Shown here one piece after another: positions 10,220-20,326 of a stretch of 64,000 nt of DNA. This stretch comes from an uncultured Pelagibacteraceae bacterium. GTDB lineage: Bacteria; Pseudomonadota; Alphaproteobacteria; Pelagibacterales; Pelagibacteraceae. The DNA is taken from contig CACGZQ010000003.1 of assembly GCA_902577575.1 (NCBI GenBank), positions 28,084 through 92,083 of the forward strand, in the 5' to 3' direction. The position numbers were made by a program, and so were the translations under genes. Each line of letters starts with the position of its first letter. Within the stretch, counting starts at the first letter, position 1. The notes under the pieces were generated by a model, which searched no databases, was not told where the DNA came from, and saw nothing but the letters and a program-made list of their open reading frames with translations.

Positions 10220-10920
10220 TTAACTCACAAGCTTTCTTCACAGGTTTAAAATCTTTAAAAGGTGCAAGAAGTCCAGCGTTACCTTTGGCGGCATGTTTTG
10301 TTGCTTTAGGAGCTTTACTTAAAGATGCCGGATTTAACATTCAACAAAGTGCAGCCTCAAGTTTTTTTACATACGCATTGCCCGGACAATTAGTAATGGC
10401 GGAGTCATTATTATTAGGCGCATCTATTGTAAATATTTTTTTAGCAGTTTGGTTAGTTAATTTTAGACTTTATCCAATGACAGTTTCTTTATTCCCTTTA
10501 CTTGAGCATAAATCACAACCTAAGTGGAAATATTATTTGTCTTGTCACTTTCTTGCAGTTTCGTCATGGTTAATTGCTAAAGACACTTACAAAAAGATAA
10601 ATGCCAAATATCGGATAGATTTTTGGATAGGTATTGGTACTGGAACTTGGTTAACAGCTGTTTTTATGACAGTTATTGGGTATTTAGCAGCAGATCTTTT
10701 AAATAAAGAAATGTTAATTGGGTTAGCAATTGTAAATCCAATCTATTTTTTTTGTATGATGATAGGCGCTATGAAAAACTTAGCTGTATCTATTGCAGTT
10801 GTTTTAGGCACAACTTTAGGACCAGTTATTTATTTATTTTCTACTGAGTGGTCGTTATTATTTGCCGGATTGATCGCTGGATCTATAGCTTTTTTGTTTG
10901 GAGAAAAAAATGGGAAGTAG
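10216..10920 (+). CDS. azlC: AzlC family ABC-independent permease (branched-chain amino acid exporter subunit)
   Basis: AzlC-like N-terminus (GLKSLKGARSPALPLAACFVALGALLKDAGF) and TM profile; paired with AzlD. Confidence 0.8.
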   Translation: MINSQAFFTGLKSLKGARSPALPLAACFVALGALLKDAGFNIQQSAASSFFTYALPGQLVMAESLLLGASIVNIFLAVWLVNFRLYPMTVSLFPLLEHKSQPKWKYYLSCHFLAVSSWLIAKDTYKKINAKYRIDFWIGIGTGTWLTAVFMTVIGYLAADLLNKEMLIGLAIVNPIYFFCMMIGAMKNLAVSIAVVLGTTLGPVIYLFSTEWSLLFAGLIAGSIAFLFGEKNGK

Positions 10921-11236
10921 TGGAATTATTATATTAGCTATTATAGCAACATCAACAGCTACATACATTTCTAGATTTATGGGAGCATTAACTTCAGAAA
11001 AAGTAAGCGTAAATTCAAAAATATTTAAATGGTTTAACTGTGTCGCCTATTCAACTTTAGCAGCTTTACTTGGGAGAATGATAATATTTCCTGCAGGAGT
11101 TTTAGCAGACTCAGAACTTATAATGAGACTAATAGTATTCTTTACTTGCATTGCGATATTTATAATATCTAAAAAAAACTTAGTAATACCCACGGTTACC
11201 TCTGCAATTTTACTAAGCTTTTTGACTAACATTTGA
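10898..11236 (+). CDS. azlD: AzlD family small membrane protein
   Basis: About 110 aa, 4 TM segments, overlaps the AzlC 3' end. Confidence 0.75.
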   Translation: MEKKMGSSGIIILAIIATSTATYISRFMGALTSEKVSVNSKIFKWFNCVAYSTLAALLGRMIIFPAGVLADSELIMRLIVFFTCIAIFIISKKNLVIPTVTSAILLSFLTNI

Positions 11237-11255
11237 TTTATGGTAAAATTACAAA

Positions 11256-11312
11256 ATGGAACCAATACTAGCAATTTTAATTGTTTTGTGGATCATGGGT
11301 AATATTGAGTAA
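11256..11312 (+). CDS. putative 18-aa hydrophobic microprotein MEPILAILIVLWIMGNIE; stop abuts the next start (TAAATG)
   Basis: Read directly; hydrophobic peptide; stop codon immediately adjacent to csiD-like start at 11313. Confidence 0.3.
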   Translation: MEPILAILIVLWIMGNIE

Positions 11313-12209
11313 ATGAGCTTTGCACTTTCAGATCATAATAATTCGAAGAGAGTACGAGTAATTAACTTAAACGAAAGTGATCTCGACAGGTTAATTTTTC
11401 CTTTTAAAAAACATTCAATTTTATCATTAGAATACAAACCATTTTCAAGATTTAGCCTTGCGAAAAGCTTGGATGAAGTATTTCAAAATAAGTTAAGTAA
11501 AACTTTAAATGATATTCTTAATGACCGTAATACAGGAACTGCGATTGTTAAACCCGATATAAGTAATAAAAAATTTGATAAAGATTTTTTAGTCAAGCTC
11601 TCAACAGGTCTTGCTTATTTAGTTGGTAATCCAAACTTTGACTCCATGACAGGGAAATACTATGCAAGATTTTATGTAAAGCACCAGGACAGTAGTGATT
11701 CTTATCTTAGAAAAGCCTATACAAATTTAGATCTTCATACCGATGGAACTTACGTGAAAGAGAAAACTGATTGGATTATAATGACAAAAATGGAGGAACA
11801 GAATGTAGGTGGAGGAGAAAGTGTAATTTTACATTTAGACGATTGGGAACATTTGGAAGATTTAAGTAATGATCCTGTGGGTCAAGAAAATTTTGTTTGG
11901 GGATCACCGAAAAGTAAGAATGTTGATTATAAAGTTGAACATCCAGTATTTTCAAAAGATAAAAATGGAAAACCAATTATTTCTTATATTGATCAATTTC
12001 CTGAGCCAAAAAATATGAAACAGGGTTTGTTTTTACAAAAACTATCAGACGCTTTAGAACAAAGTAAAAATAAAATAAGCTTTCCTTTACCTGTTGGATC
12101 GACAATTTTCTCTAATAACTATTTTTGGTTGCATGGAAGAAAAGCTTTTAAAGAGCATTCTGGGCTATCTAGAGAATTACTTAGAATTAGAGGAACTTTT
12201 TTTCACTAA
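11313..12209 (+). CDS. glaH: CsiD/GlaH family Fe(II)/2-oxoglutarate-dependent oxygenase (glutarate 2-hydroxylase)
   Basis: NLDLHTDGTYV, GGGESVILHLDDWEHL, PVFSKDKNGKPIISYIDQFPEPK, NNYFWLHGR. Confidence 0.85.
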   Translation: MSFALSDHNNSKRVRVINLNESDLDRLIFPFKKHSILSLEYKPFSRFSLAKSLDEVFQNKLSKTLNDILNDRNTGTAIVKPDISNKKFDKDFLVKLSTGLAYLVGNPNFDSMTGKYYARFYVKHQDSSDSYLRKAYTNLDLHTDGTYVKEKTDWIIMTKMEEQNVGGGESVILHLDDWEHLEDLSNDPVGQENFVWGSPKSKNVDYKVEHPVFSKDKNGKPIISYIDQFPEPKNMKQGLFLQKLSDALEQSKNKISFPLPVGSTIFSNNYFWLHGRKAFKEHSGLSRELLRIRGTFFH

Positions 12210-12275
12210 TACCTAGTTGACTCTAGATTAGATATTTATTTTAATAAGTACAATTAATAAACACAGGGGGAAATA

Positions 12276-13268
12276 ATGTTAAATAAGTTCAAAAAACTTA
12301 TCAGCCTAGTTTTCGCAACTGTTCTTTTAACTGCAATTTCAAACACATCTTTCGCTGCTGACAAATTACACTTTGTAATTGGTGGCGGTGCTGGTGGTGG
12401 TTGGGATGGAACTGCTAGGGGAACTGGTGAAGCTTTAACTAAAGCTGGTTTTTTAAATAGTGCATCATTTGAAAATATGTCAGGTGGTGGTGGAGGAAAA
12501 GCTTTATCATATATGATAAATACTAAACCTTCAGATACGATTTTAGTTCAATCTACTCCATTAGTTCTTAGATCAATAACTAGACACTCTGGTTATGTAG
12601 ATAAAAAGAACGCAGCTAAGGTTACATCTTATAAAGATGTTGTGCCAATAGCTGGTGTGATAGGTGATTACGGTGCAATTGTTGCAGCTAAAAACTCACC
12701 TTACAATTCATGGAAAGATGTAGTCGCTGCTTATAAAGCAAATCCTAAATCAGTAAAAATGGCTGGTGGATCTGTTAGAGGAAGCATGGACCATTTAATT
12801 GGTGCCTTAGCTTTTAAGGAAGCCGGTGCTAATCCAAATGATGTTGTCTACATTCCTTATGATGCAGGTGGTAAAGCTCTAGCAGGACTTTTATCAGGTG
12901 AAACTCAAATTCTTTCAACAGGTTTGGGAGAAGTTATGGGTGCAAGAGACCAAGTAAAAATTCTTGGTATTACAGCTCCAAAAAGAGTGGCTGATGCTCC
13001 AGATGTTCCAACCTTAAAAGAACAAGGAACTAATGCAATTTTTGTAAATTGGAGAGGTTTCTTTGGCCCTCCAGGTATGAGTGATGGTGAAAGAAAGAAA
13101 ATTGCTAAAATGTTAGGTGATGTTCAAAAAACACCTGAATGGGAAGCAGTCAGAAAGAGAAATGCTTGGGTAAATATTTATAACCCAGATAAAAAATTCG
13201 TTAAATTTTTAGAAAAACAAACAGTTGAAATGACTGGTTTGTTAAAAAATTTAGGCGTAATTAAATAA
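12276..13268 (+). CDS. tctC: tripartite tricarboxylate transporter substrate-binding protein (TctC type)
   Basis: Signal peptide, VIGGGAGGGWDGTARG, followed by TctB and TctA. Confidence 0.85.
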   Translation: MLNKFKKLISLVFATVLLTAISNTSFAADKLHFVIGGGAGGGWDGTARGTGEALTKAGFLNSASFENMSGGGGGKALSYMINTKPSDTILVQSTPLVLRSITRHSGYVDKKNAAKVTSYKDVVPIAGVIGDYGAIVAAKNSPYNSWKDVVAAYKANPKSVKMAGGSVRGSMDHLIGALAFKEAGANPNDVVYIPYDAGGKALAGLLSGETQILSTGLGEVMGARDQVKILGITAPKRVADAPDVPTLKEQGTNAIFVNWRGFFGPPGMSDGERKKIAKMLGDVQKTPEWEAVRKRNAWVNIYNPDKKFVKFLEKQTVEMTGLLKNLGVIK

Positions 13269-13286
13269 ATTATTAAAGGAAGAGCG

Positions 13287-13757
13287 GTGAAAATTAGTCC
13301 TTCAAAGATTATTTCACTGCTCTTTTTTATATTCTCAGGTTTTTATCTCTATACAGCTCATCAAATCCAAGTTTTTACATTTGACGAAAACGCAGCTTTC
13401 AATGCAAAAACGTTTCCAATTTATTTAGGTTACGCGGGTTTATTATTTTCGGCTCTTTATATTATTTTACCAGAGACAAAGCCCTCAAATGTAAATTTAA
13501 AAGTTTTGGATTACAAGAAAACAATCACATTAGTAATTCTTATGATTTTATACGGACTAACTATTTTAAGAGTAGGATATTTCCTCTCGACCTCAATTTT
13601 TTTAGTTTTATCTTACATTGTTCTTGGAGAAAAAAAATGGACTTGGATATTTATTTTATCTTTTCCTTTTGTGGCGATATTTATGTATCTTCTACATGGA
13701 TTATTAAATATTTATCTTCGTGATCCGTTTTTACAATATATAGGAATAATGGGATGA
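13287..13757 (+). CDS. tctB: tripartite tricarboxylate transporter small membrane subunit (TctB type)
   Basis: Four TM segments and gene order tctC-tctB-tctA; GTG start not excluded. Confidence 0.8.
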   Translation: MKISPSKIISLLFFIFSGFYLYTAHQIQVFTFDENAAFNAKTFPIYLGYAGLLFSALYIILPETKPSNVNLKVLDYKKTITLVILMILYGLTILRVGYFLSTSIFLVLSYIVLGEKKWTWIFILSFPFVAIFMYLLHGLLNIYLRDPFLQYIGIMG

Positions 13758-15253
13758 TAGAAGGCATACTCATTGGACTTGAAACAGCTTTATCACTAAA
13801 AAATTTAATGATGGTTATGATTGGTTGTTTTGCAGGAACCATTATTGGAATGCTACCTGGTTTAGGTCCGATGACAGCAATTGCATTGATGATACCAATT
13901 ACTTACGGTTTCGAACCATCAACTGGATTAATTTTAATGGCTGGAGTTTATTATGGAGCAGTTTTTGGGGGCTCTACATCCTCAATTTTAATAAATGCAC
14001 CTGGAATACCTGGGACTGTTGCTACATCTTTCGATGGATATCCGATGGCTCAACAAGGCAAGGCAGGTAAAGCGCTAGCAATAGCTGCCTATAGTTCTTT
14101 TGCCGGGGGAACAATTGCAGCGATTTTCTTATTAATAGCCGCTCCAAGTCTATCAAAAGTAAGTTTAGCTTTTAGGTCTCCTGATTATTTTGGTTTAATG
14201 ATTTTAGGTTTGACTGCTGTGTCGGCTTTTTCGGCTAAGGGCCATTTTTTAAAAGCAATGATGATGGTAGTTTTAGGGCTAATGCTGGCAAGTGTTGGTC
14301 AAGATACACTTTCAGATATACCTAGATTTACTTTTCAAAATATGAACTTATCTGATGGAATTAGCTTTGTTTTAGTCGTTATGGCGACTTTTGCTATGAG
14401 TGAAGCACTAACAATTATATTTAAAGCAAACGATCCAACAAGAGTAGCTAAACAAATTTCTCTATCGCAATTAGGTTCAATAAAATTAGATAAAATAGAA
14501 ACAAAAAAAATGATTACAACAATCCCAAGATCTTCGGTTTTAGGATTTATTATAGGCGTGTTACCAGGCGCCGGTTCTACAATAGCCTCCTTTTTAGCTT
14601 ACGGTATGGAAAGAAACTTTGTGAGTGATGAGGAAAAACAAAAATTTGGAAAAGGAAGTGTTAATGGATTAGCAGCACCTGAAACAGCTAACAATGCTGC
14701 ATGTTCTGGATCTTTTGTTCCCTTACTTACTTTAGGTATACCTGGTAGCGGCACAACTGCGGTAATGTTAGGAGCATTATTAGGTTTTGGAATTCAACCT
14801 GGACCTAGATTGTATCAAACTAATCCTGAAATTTTTTGGTCAGTTATTATGTCAATGTATATAGGTATGGTTATTCTTTTAATTTTAAATCTTCCTTTAA
14901 TCCCTTACATAGCTCGGGTTTTAGCTACTCCACGAACTTTTTTAATTCCATTAATACTTTTCTTTTCCGTGACAGGGATTTATTTAATGTCATTTAATAA
15001 TTTTGATATTTACTTAATGATAGGTATTGCAGTTTTTGCAACAATTTTGAGGCTTTACGATTTTCCAATGCCTCCTTTAATACTAGCATTTGTTTTGGGC
15101 GGACTAATGGAAGAGAATTTACGGAGATCATTATTAATTAGTGATGGATCATGGTCATTTTTGTGGGATAGGCCGCTAACAATGATAATAATGTTCATTA
15201 TTTTCACTATTGTAGGATGGCAAATTTATAAGAGTTTTTCTCAAAAAAACTAA
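13754..15253 (+). CDS. tctA: tripartite tricarboxylate transporter large permease (TctA type)
   Basis: GTIIGMLPGLGPMTAIALMIPITYG, GGSTSSILINAPGIPG, NNAACSGSFVPLLTLGIPGSGTTAVMLGAL. Confidence 0.95.
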   Translation: MIEGILIGLETALSLKNLMMVMIGCFAGTIIGMLPGLGPMTAIALMIPITYGFEPSTGLILMAGVYYGAVFGGSTSSILINAPGIPGTVATSFDGYPMAQQGKAGKALAIAAYSSFAGGTIAAIFLLIAAPSLSKVSLAFRSPDYFGLMILGLTAVSAFSAKGHFLKAMMMVVLGLMLASVGQDTLSDIPRFTFQNMNLSDGISFVLVVMATFAMSEALTIIFKANDPTRVAKQISLSQLGSIKLDKIETKKMITTIPRSSVLGFIIGVLPGAGSTIASFLAYGMERNFVSDEEKQKFGKGSVNGLAAPETANNAACSGSFVPLLTLGIPGSGTTAVMLGALLGFGIQPGPRLYQTNPEIFWSVIMSMYIGMVILLILNLPLIPYIARVLATPRTFLIPLILFFSVTGIYLMSFNNFDIYLMIGIAVFATILRLYDFPMPPLILAFVLGGLMEENLRRSLLISDGSWSFLWDRPLTMIIMFIIFTIVGWQIYKSFSQKN

Positions 15254-15389
15254 AGGGTGTTGTTAAAATGCAACAATAAAAACCCCTATTTTATTGTTTT
15301 ATTGTTAATTCTATTACAAATGGAAATTGACGACAGATAGTTAATTAGTTAAATAGACTCATTAATATTAATATTAAACTAGGACAACT

Positions 15390-16043
15390 ATGAAAAAGAT
15401 AATCGCGATATTTTTGTCTTTAACATTTTTATCAATCCAAGCAGTAAAGGCTGAAGGCTTTGGTATGGGAATTTCTGGAGCAGTACACATGTTTGATGTA
15501 TCTGGTACGGAAACAACTAGACAAAGCAGTGAGAAAAATTCAGGTAGTCACGACGATCAAGCTATTGTTCCGGAAATTTTTGTTGAAACATTTATGGATG
15601 GAGGTTTAACATTAGGTCTTGCTTACATACCAACAAGAGAAATGGGAAGTAAATCTAGAACTGATTCTAATAGTGCAGGTGATAGTGGTACTTACAAAGC
15701 TGAAGCTGAATTAGACAACGTAATTCAAATCTACGCAGACATCCCTGTTGGGAGTTTTGGTGGACGTGATGTTTATGGTAAAGTTGGAATTCAACATGCA
15801 ACAATTTCGACTTTAGAGTCTTTAAACTCTGGTTCAACTTATCCTGATGAAGACGTGCTTGGCTTAACTTTAGGTTTAGGTACAAAAGGTGATTTACCTG
15901 CAGCTAACGCGTACTACAAAGCTGAGTTGACTTACACTAATTTTGAGGATTACGAAGCAGAATCAAGCTCAACACTTCCGAATAAAGTTGAAGCTGAGCT
16001 AGAGGACATTGCTGCTAGATTTTCAATTGGATATAAATTTTAA
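15390..16043 (+). CDS. outer-membrane beta-barrel-like protein
   Basis: Signal peptide, alternating polar/hydrophobic strands, C-terminal IGYKF. Confidence 0.65.
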   Translation: MKKIIAIFLSLTFLSIQAVKAEGFGMGISGAVHMFDVSGTETTRQSSEKNSGSHDDQAIVPEIFVETFMDGGLTLGLAYIPTREMGSKSRTDSNSAGDSGTYKAEAELDNVIQIYADIPVGSFGGRDVYGKVGIQHATISTLESLNSGSTYPDEDVLGLTLGLGTKGDLPAANAYYKAELTYTNFEDYEAESSSTLPNKVEAELEDIAARFSIGYKF

Positions 16044-16067
16044 ATAGAAAATATTTTATAAAATATT

Positions 16068-16101
16068 AAAAAAACCCGCAGGGAACTGCGGGTTTTTTTT
16101 T
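16068..16101. terminator. intrinsic, potentially bidirectional terminator between convergent genes
   Basis: AAAAAAACCCGCAG-ggaa-CTGCGGGTTTTTTTTT. Confidence 0.9.
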
Positions 16102-16487
16102 TACAACCTTACATATTTTTTTTCTCTATCTACTGACCAGTCTCTTGTTCCATTAGCTACTATGAATAAAAATCCGCCAGCTAATCCAATATTTTTTAAA
16201 AAGGAAACAAGTTGCATCTGATTTGAAAAATCTAAATGAAATATAAAAGCTGTTGCTAAACAAAAAATTGCAAGTAGACCAGCTGAAACTCTAGCTCTAT
16301 ATCCAACTATAACAAATATAGGTAAAATTATTTCCAATATAATTGCAGGATAAATTAAAAAACCTGGAACTCCAAATCCTTCCATCCAATTCATAGATCC
16401 ATCTATACTAAAAATTTTATTAAAGGCAGATACAAGAAAAAGGCTAGAAATTAAAACTCTACCAATTAAATCCAATACATTGCTCAT
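16101..16487 (-). CDS. DoxX family membrane protein
   Basis: GRVLISSLFLVSAFNKI, four TM segments. Confidence 0.85.
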   Translation of the reverse strand: MSNVLDLIGRVLISSLFLVSAFNKIFSIDGSMNWMEGFGVPGFLIYPAIILEIILPIFVIVGYRARVSAGLLAIFCLATAFIFHLDFSNQMQLVSFLKNIGLAGGFLFIVANGTRDWSVDREKKYVRL

Positions 16488-16537
16488 ACCTAAATTTAAG
16501 ATGAACTTAGTTTAAAGTCAAAATATGATTGTTTAAA

Positions 16538-17614
16538 TCAGGTTTTTTTCATAAATCTCAATATTATAGGAACTAAAAACAGTATCATTAATAATCTGAT
16601 TATATGATGAAAAGAGACAAACTCTGGATCCAAGTCAAAGAAAATAGCAATAACTGCAACTTCATAAATTCCTCCGGGGCAATACGAGAGAAGTAAAGTA
16701 AAAAAATTCTTGTCAATTATTAAGCCAGCTAAGATTGCCGCAATAATACCCAAGACTACAAGTAATAGTGTAGCAACAAAGCTATGCAATGAATTTTTAA
16801 CTATCTCATTAAAAGTCTTATCAGCAAATCTACAACCTACCGACGCCCCAAGAATTAATAGACAATAGTCTATTATATTTGCTGGCAGTTGATAGTATGC
16901 GATATCTGCAATCTGCAGAACCCCGCTTGCTATTAGAGTTCCAGATAATAGCGCAGCAGGCACTCTTAATTTATCGAATAAAAATATCAATAAAATAGAA
17001 ACAAAGATTAGTAAAAATAAATCTGAAATATTTTGATTATTTATTGTTTCATAATTAACTTTAATCGTGTCTACCTCATAAAAACCTTGAACCAAGAAAG
17101 GAAATACAGTGATTATTATTATCAATCTTATTAGATGTGAGGTTGCTACATGACTCAAATCAGTTTTTTTCTCGTCCTCAGCAAGTATCATTAATGGACC
17201 CAGAGCGCCTGGTGCAGCAGAAAAAATTGAAGTTTTTTTCTCATAACCTGAAAACTTTTGTAAATATTTTGAAACTATAAAAATACTGACAATTATGTAA
17301 AAGAACATTATTAATGACGTAAAAAACCATTCGTGAATTTGAGAAAAAAGTTCTTTGTCAATATAATTACCAATATAAAGGCCCAATAATATTAAGATCG
17401 ATGATAAGACTAATTTTGGAGTCCTGATTTTTACACCTAACAAAGAAGCTATAGAGGTAGCCAACATTGGGCCTAAAAACCATGCTAGAGGTATTTTAAA
17501 ATAATCTGCAATTAGCGCACTAGGTATAGAAATTATAATCATTAATACAAAAGCAAATGAGAATATTTGATTAAAATTTTCTTTATTAAAAGGGATTGCT
17601 TGTTTATTCTTCAT
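16538..17614 (-). CDS. AbrB family transporter/regulator-like membrane protein
   Basis: Duplicated TM repeats; P.AWFLGPMLATS and CPGGIYEVAVIA motifs. Confidence 0.8.
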   Translation of the reverse strand: MKNKQAIPFNKENFNQIFSFAFVLMIIISIPSALIADYFKIPLAWFLGPMLATSIASLLGVKIRTPKLVLSSILILLGLYIGNYIDKELFSQIHEWFFTSLIMFFYIIVSIFIVSKYLQKFSGYEKKTSIFSAAPGALGPLMILAEDEKKTDLSHVATSHLIRLIIIITVFPFLVQGFYEVDTIKVNYETINNQNISDLFLLIFVSILLIFLFDKLRVPAALLSGTLIASGVLQIADIAYYQLPANIIDYCLLILGASVGCRFADKTFNEIVKNSLHSFVATLLLVVLGIIAAILAGLIIDKNFFTLLLSYCPGGIYEVAVIAIFFDLDPEFVSFHHIIRLLMILFLVPIILRFMKKT

Positions 17615-17619
17615 AGTTA

Positions 17620-18384
17620 ATGATTCTTGGATTTATAGGCACTGGTAAAATATCGTCATCTATTATTTACGGTATTTTTAACTCAAAATTAAAAGTTAAA
17701 AGAATTTATATCTCCTCAAGAAACAGAAGCATAGCTAAAAAGTTAGAAAAAAAATATAGGCAAGTAAAAAGGATTCGCAATAACCAAGAAATTATCAATA
17801 AATCCTCAACTATTATATTAGGAGTTACTCCAAATGTTGGCAATATTATCTTATCAAAATTAAAATTTCCAAAAAATAAAAAAATCATTAGTTTAATTTC
17901 AACTATAAAATTAGATAAATTAAGAAAATTAACTCGTAATAAAAATATTGTTAGGGCTACCCCTTTACCACCTATTGAAATAAATAAAGGGCCAATCATA
18001 ATTTGTCCGCCTAATAAAAGTGTAAAAAATTTTTTTAAGTATTTAGGAGAAGTGATTGAGATAAGAAATGAGAAACTGAGCTATAAATTTTGGTCAACGG
18101 CTTCTTTAATGGCCGCATACTATGAAATTCTTAATATAAGCTCTAGCTGGTTAGTTAAAAAAGGTATCAATAAAAAAATGGCGGATAAATATATTTCTGA
18201 ATTATTTTTATCTTTAAGCCAAGATGCTGTAAAAAAACATGCTCAAGGATTTAAGAAACTTGTCGCAGACTCTCAAACCCCAAAAGGTTTAAATATGCAG
18301 GTTTTAAAGGAATTAAGAAGATCAAAATTTTATAAAAATTTTGTAAAATCTCTTGAAAATGTTAATAAGCGAGTAAGCAGATAA
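17620..18384 (+). CDS. pyrroline-5-carboxylate reductase-like NAD(P)-binding protein
   Basis: LGFIGTGKISSSIIYGI; ProC-like C-terminal dimerisation region. Confidence 0.75.
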   Translation: MILGFIGTGKISSSIIYGIFNSKLKVKRIYISSRNRSIAKKLEKKYRQVKRIRNNQEIINKSSTIILGVTPNVGNIILSKLKFPKNKKIISLISTIKLDKLRKLTRNKNIVRATPLPPIEINKGPIIICPPNKSVKNFFKYLGEVIEIRNEKLSYKFWSTASLMAAYYEILNISSSWLVKKGINKKMADKYISELFLSLSQDAVKKHAQGFKKLVADSQTPKGLNMQVLKELRRSKFYKNFVKSLENVNKRVSR

Positions 18385-18399
18385 ATTAAAAAATTTTTT

Positions 18400-18837
18400 A
18401 TGAGTTCAGAGACTTTTAATTGGACATGCAATCACACTTGGTCAAAAAGTGCCAAAAATACTTTCTGGTGTTTATTAGGTTGTGCTATTGGAGATTTCGG
18501 AACAATTTTATTTTTTCAATTAACTAAAATTCCTTTTCCTGTTTTGGGAATAATGGTTTTGGCTATAATTAATGGTATAATTACAAGTATAATTTTAGAG
18601 ACAATTATTTTATTAAGACAGAACTTTTCTTTTAAGCTAGCTTTTAAAACTGCGATAGGTATGAGTTTAATCTCAATGGTAAGCATGGAAATTGCTATGA
18701 ATGCTACTGACTATTTCCTTACAGGAGGAGCTATCCTAACCTGGTGGGTTGTCCCAATAATGTTAGCTGTTGGTTTCGTTACGCCTTGGCCATATAATTA
18801 TTGGAGATTAAAAAAATTCAACGAAGCTTGCCACTAA
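18400..18837 (+). CDS. DUF4396-like membrane protein
   Basis: MEIAMNATDYFLTGG... and WWVVPIMLAVGFVTPWPYNYWRLKKF. Confidence 0.7.
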   Translation: MSSETFNWTCNHTWSKSAKNTFWCLLGCAIGDFGTILFFQLTKIPFPVLGIMVLAIINGIITSIILETIILLRQNFSFKLAFKTAIGMSLISMVSMEIAMNATDYFLTGGAILTWWVVPIMLAVGFVTPWPYNYWRLKKFNEACH

Positions 18838-19364
18838 ATAATTTTGTTTAAGATTTTATCCTTAAAAATAAAATGATGGACAATCACTGCAACTATATGC
18901 AGAGCTACAAGCGTTAATAGTAAATAATTTGCGTAAATATGAACTTCATAATAAGCATCAGCTAAAACAAAGTTATCTTTTTCAAATCCATATTTAAAAA
19001 ATATAAAATTAAGCGTTTCCCCCATATAAAGTTTCTTAAGAATTCCAGAAATAGTTATTGTAAAAATACTTAAATAAAGTAAAAAATGGTTAGCCTTTCC
19101 AATGAAGACTTGTCCTTTGAAAAAACTTTTAGTTTCAGATGGACTTGGGTTAAAAAATTTCCAAATTAGTCTAAACAAAGTTACATAGAAAACGCTTATT
19201 CCAACTAGGATATGTATATTTTCAAGTTCAATTCTTTCATCAGAAAATTCAAGCCCTACTAAATAAAATCCAAAAGGAACCTGGGCTATTAAGACTATGA
19301 ATGTAACCCAGTGGAACAATTTGGCCAATAGCCCATATTCATTTTGACTGTTAAAAATTTTCAC
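18834..19364 (-). CDS. cytochrome b561 family protein
   Basis: KLFHWVTFIVLIAQ, HILVGISVF, VHIYANYLLLTLVALHIVAVIVHHFIFKD heme-ligand histidines. Confidence 0.85.
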   Translation of the reverse strand: MKIFNSQNEYGLLAKLFHWVTFIVLIAQVPFGFYLVGLEFSDERIELENIHILVGISVFYVTLFRLIWKFFNPSPSETKSFFKGQVFIGKANHFLLYLSIFTITISGILKKLYMGETLNFIFFKYGFEKDNFVLADAYYEVHIYANYLLLTLVALHIVAVIVHHFIFKDKILNKII

Positions 19365-19382
19365 AATTAATTATAATTTATT

Positions 19383-19865
19383 ATGTTATACAAAAACACT
19401 ATAAATAAATTAGCAATTTTTACAGTAGTGCTATTCTCTGTTTTTTATATCTTTAATTTTGTCACAGATAAAAAAGATGCTTTAGCTAATATTGAAAATA
19501 AAAAAATTGTCGAAGTTTTTAAGACTCCATCATGCGGATGTTGTTATGGGTACGTTTTATTTTTAGAAGAAGAAAAATTCAAAGTAAAACAAACAGATAT
19601 GAGAAGCCTTCATACAATAAAACAAAAATATAATATTCCAGTAGAAATGCAGTCTTGCCATACTACTATCATGGGAAAGTACTTTATTGAAGGACATGTC
19701 CCATTTGAAGCGGTTAATAAATTATTAAAAGAGCAACCTGATATTGATGGTATAGCTTTGCCTGGAATGCCAATTGGCACACCAGGAATGCCAGGCGATA
19801 AAGATGAGCCCTATATTATTTATCAACTTAAAGATGGGAAATCTTCGGTATTCATGACAATTTAA
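19383..19865 (+). CDS. DUF411 family metal-binding protein
   Basis: VEVFKTPSCGCC, QSCHTTIMGKYFIEGHVP, GIALPGMPIGTPGMPG. Confidence 0.9.
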   Translation: MLYKNTINKLAIFTVVLFSVFYIFNFVTDKKDALANIENKKIVEVFKTPSCGCCYGYVLFLEEEKFKVKQTDMRSLHTIKQKYNIPVEMQSCHTTIMGKYFIEGHVPFEAVNKLLKEQPDIDGIALPGMPIGTPGMPGDKDEPYIIYQLKDGKSSVFMTI

Positions 19866-19870
19866 TTTTT

Positions 19871-20320
19871 ATGATAGAAAAGATAAAAATAATCAAAACA
19901 CTTATTATTATTTTTTCTTTAAGCTTCCCTTTTTCTGCCAATGCTCAAACCGTAGAAGAAATTATTAAAGGCAGAAAAGCAATGTTTAGTGAAAATTATC
20001 AAAACGCTAAAAAAATATCTATTCTGTTGAAATCTAAAAGAATTGAGGAGGCCAAACCTTTAATGAAAAAAATTTCAGATAATTACAAAAAACTTTTAAA
20101 TTATTTTCCTGAAAATACAAAAGAAGGCTTTAAAACAGGGTCGCTACCAAGCATATGGGAAAATAAAGATGAGTTTAATGCTTTAATGAAAAAAGCATCA
20201 GAGGATATGATAAAACTTGCAAAAGCAATTGAAACTGCAGAAGACCTTAGAGCAGTGCAGAAAGAACTAATGTGGAGCAACTGCACAGCCTGTCATAGTA
20301 AGTTTAGAGCGCCTCATTAA
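19871..20320 (+). CDS. cytochrome c (c556/c-prime type)
   Basis: Signal peptide, C-terminal heme motif CTACHSKFR. Confidence 0.85.
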   Translation: MIEKIKIIKTLIIIFSLSFPFSANAQTVEEIIKGRKAMFSENYQNAKKISILLKSKRIEEAKPLMKKISDNYKKLLNYFPENTKEGFKTGSLPSIWENKDEFNALMKKASEDMIKLAKAIETAEDLRAVQKELMWSNCTACHSKFRAPH

Positions 20321-20326
20321 ATTTTA

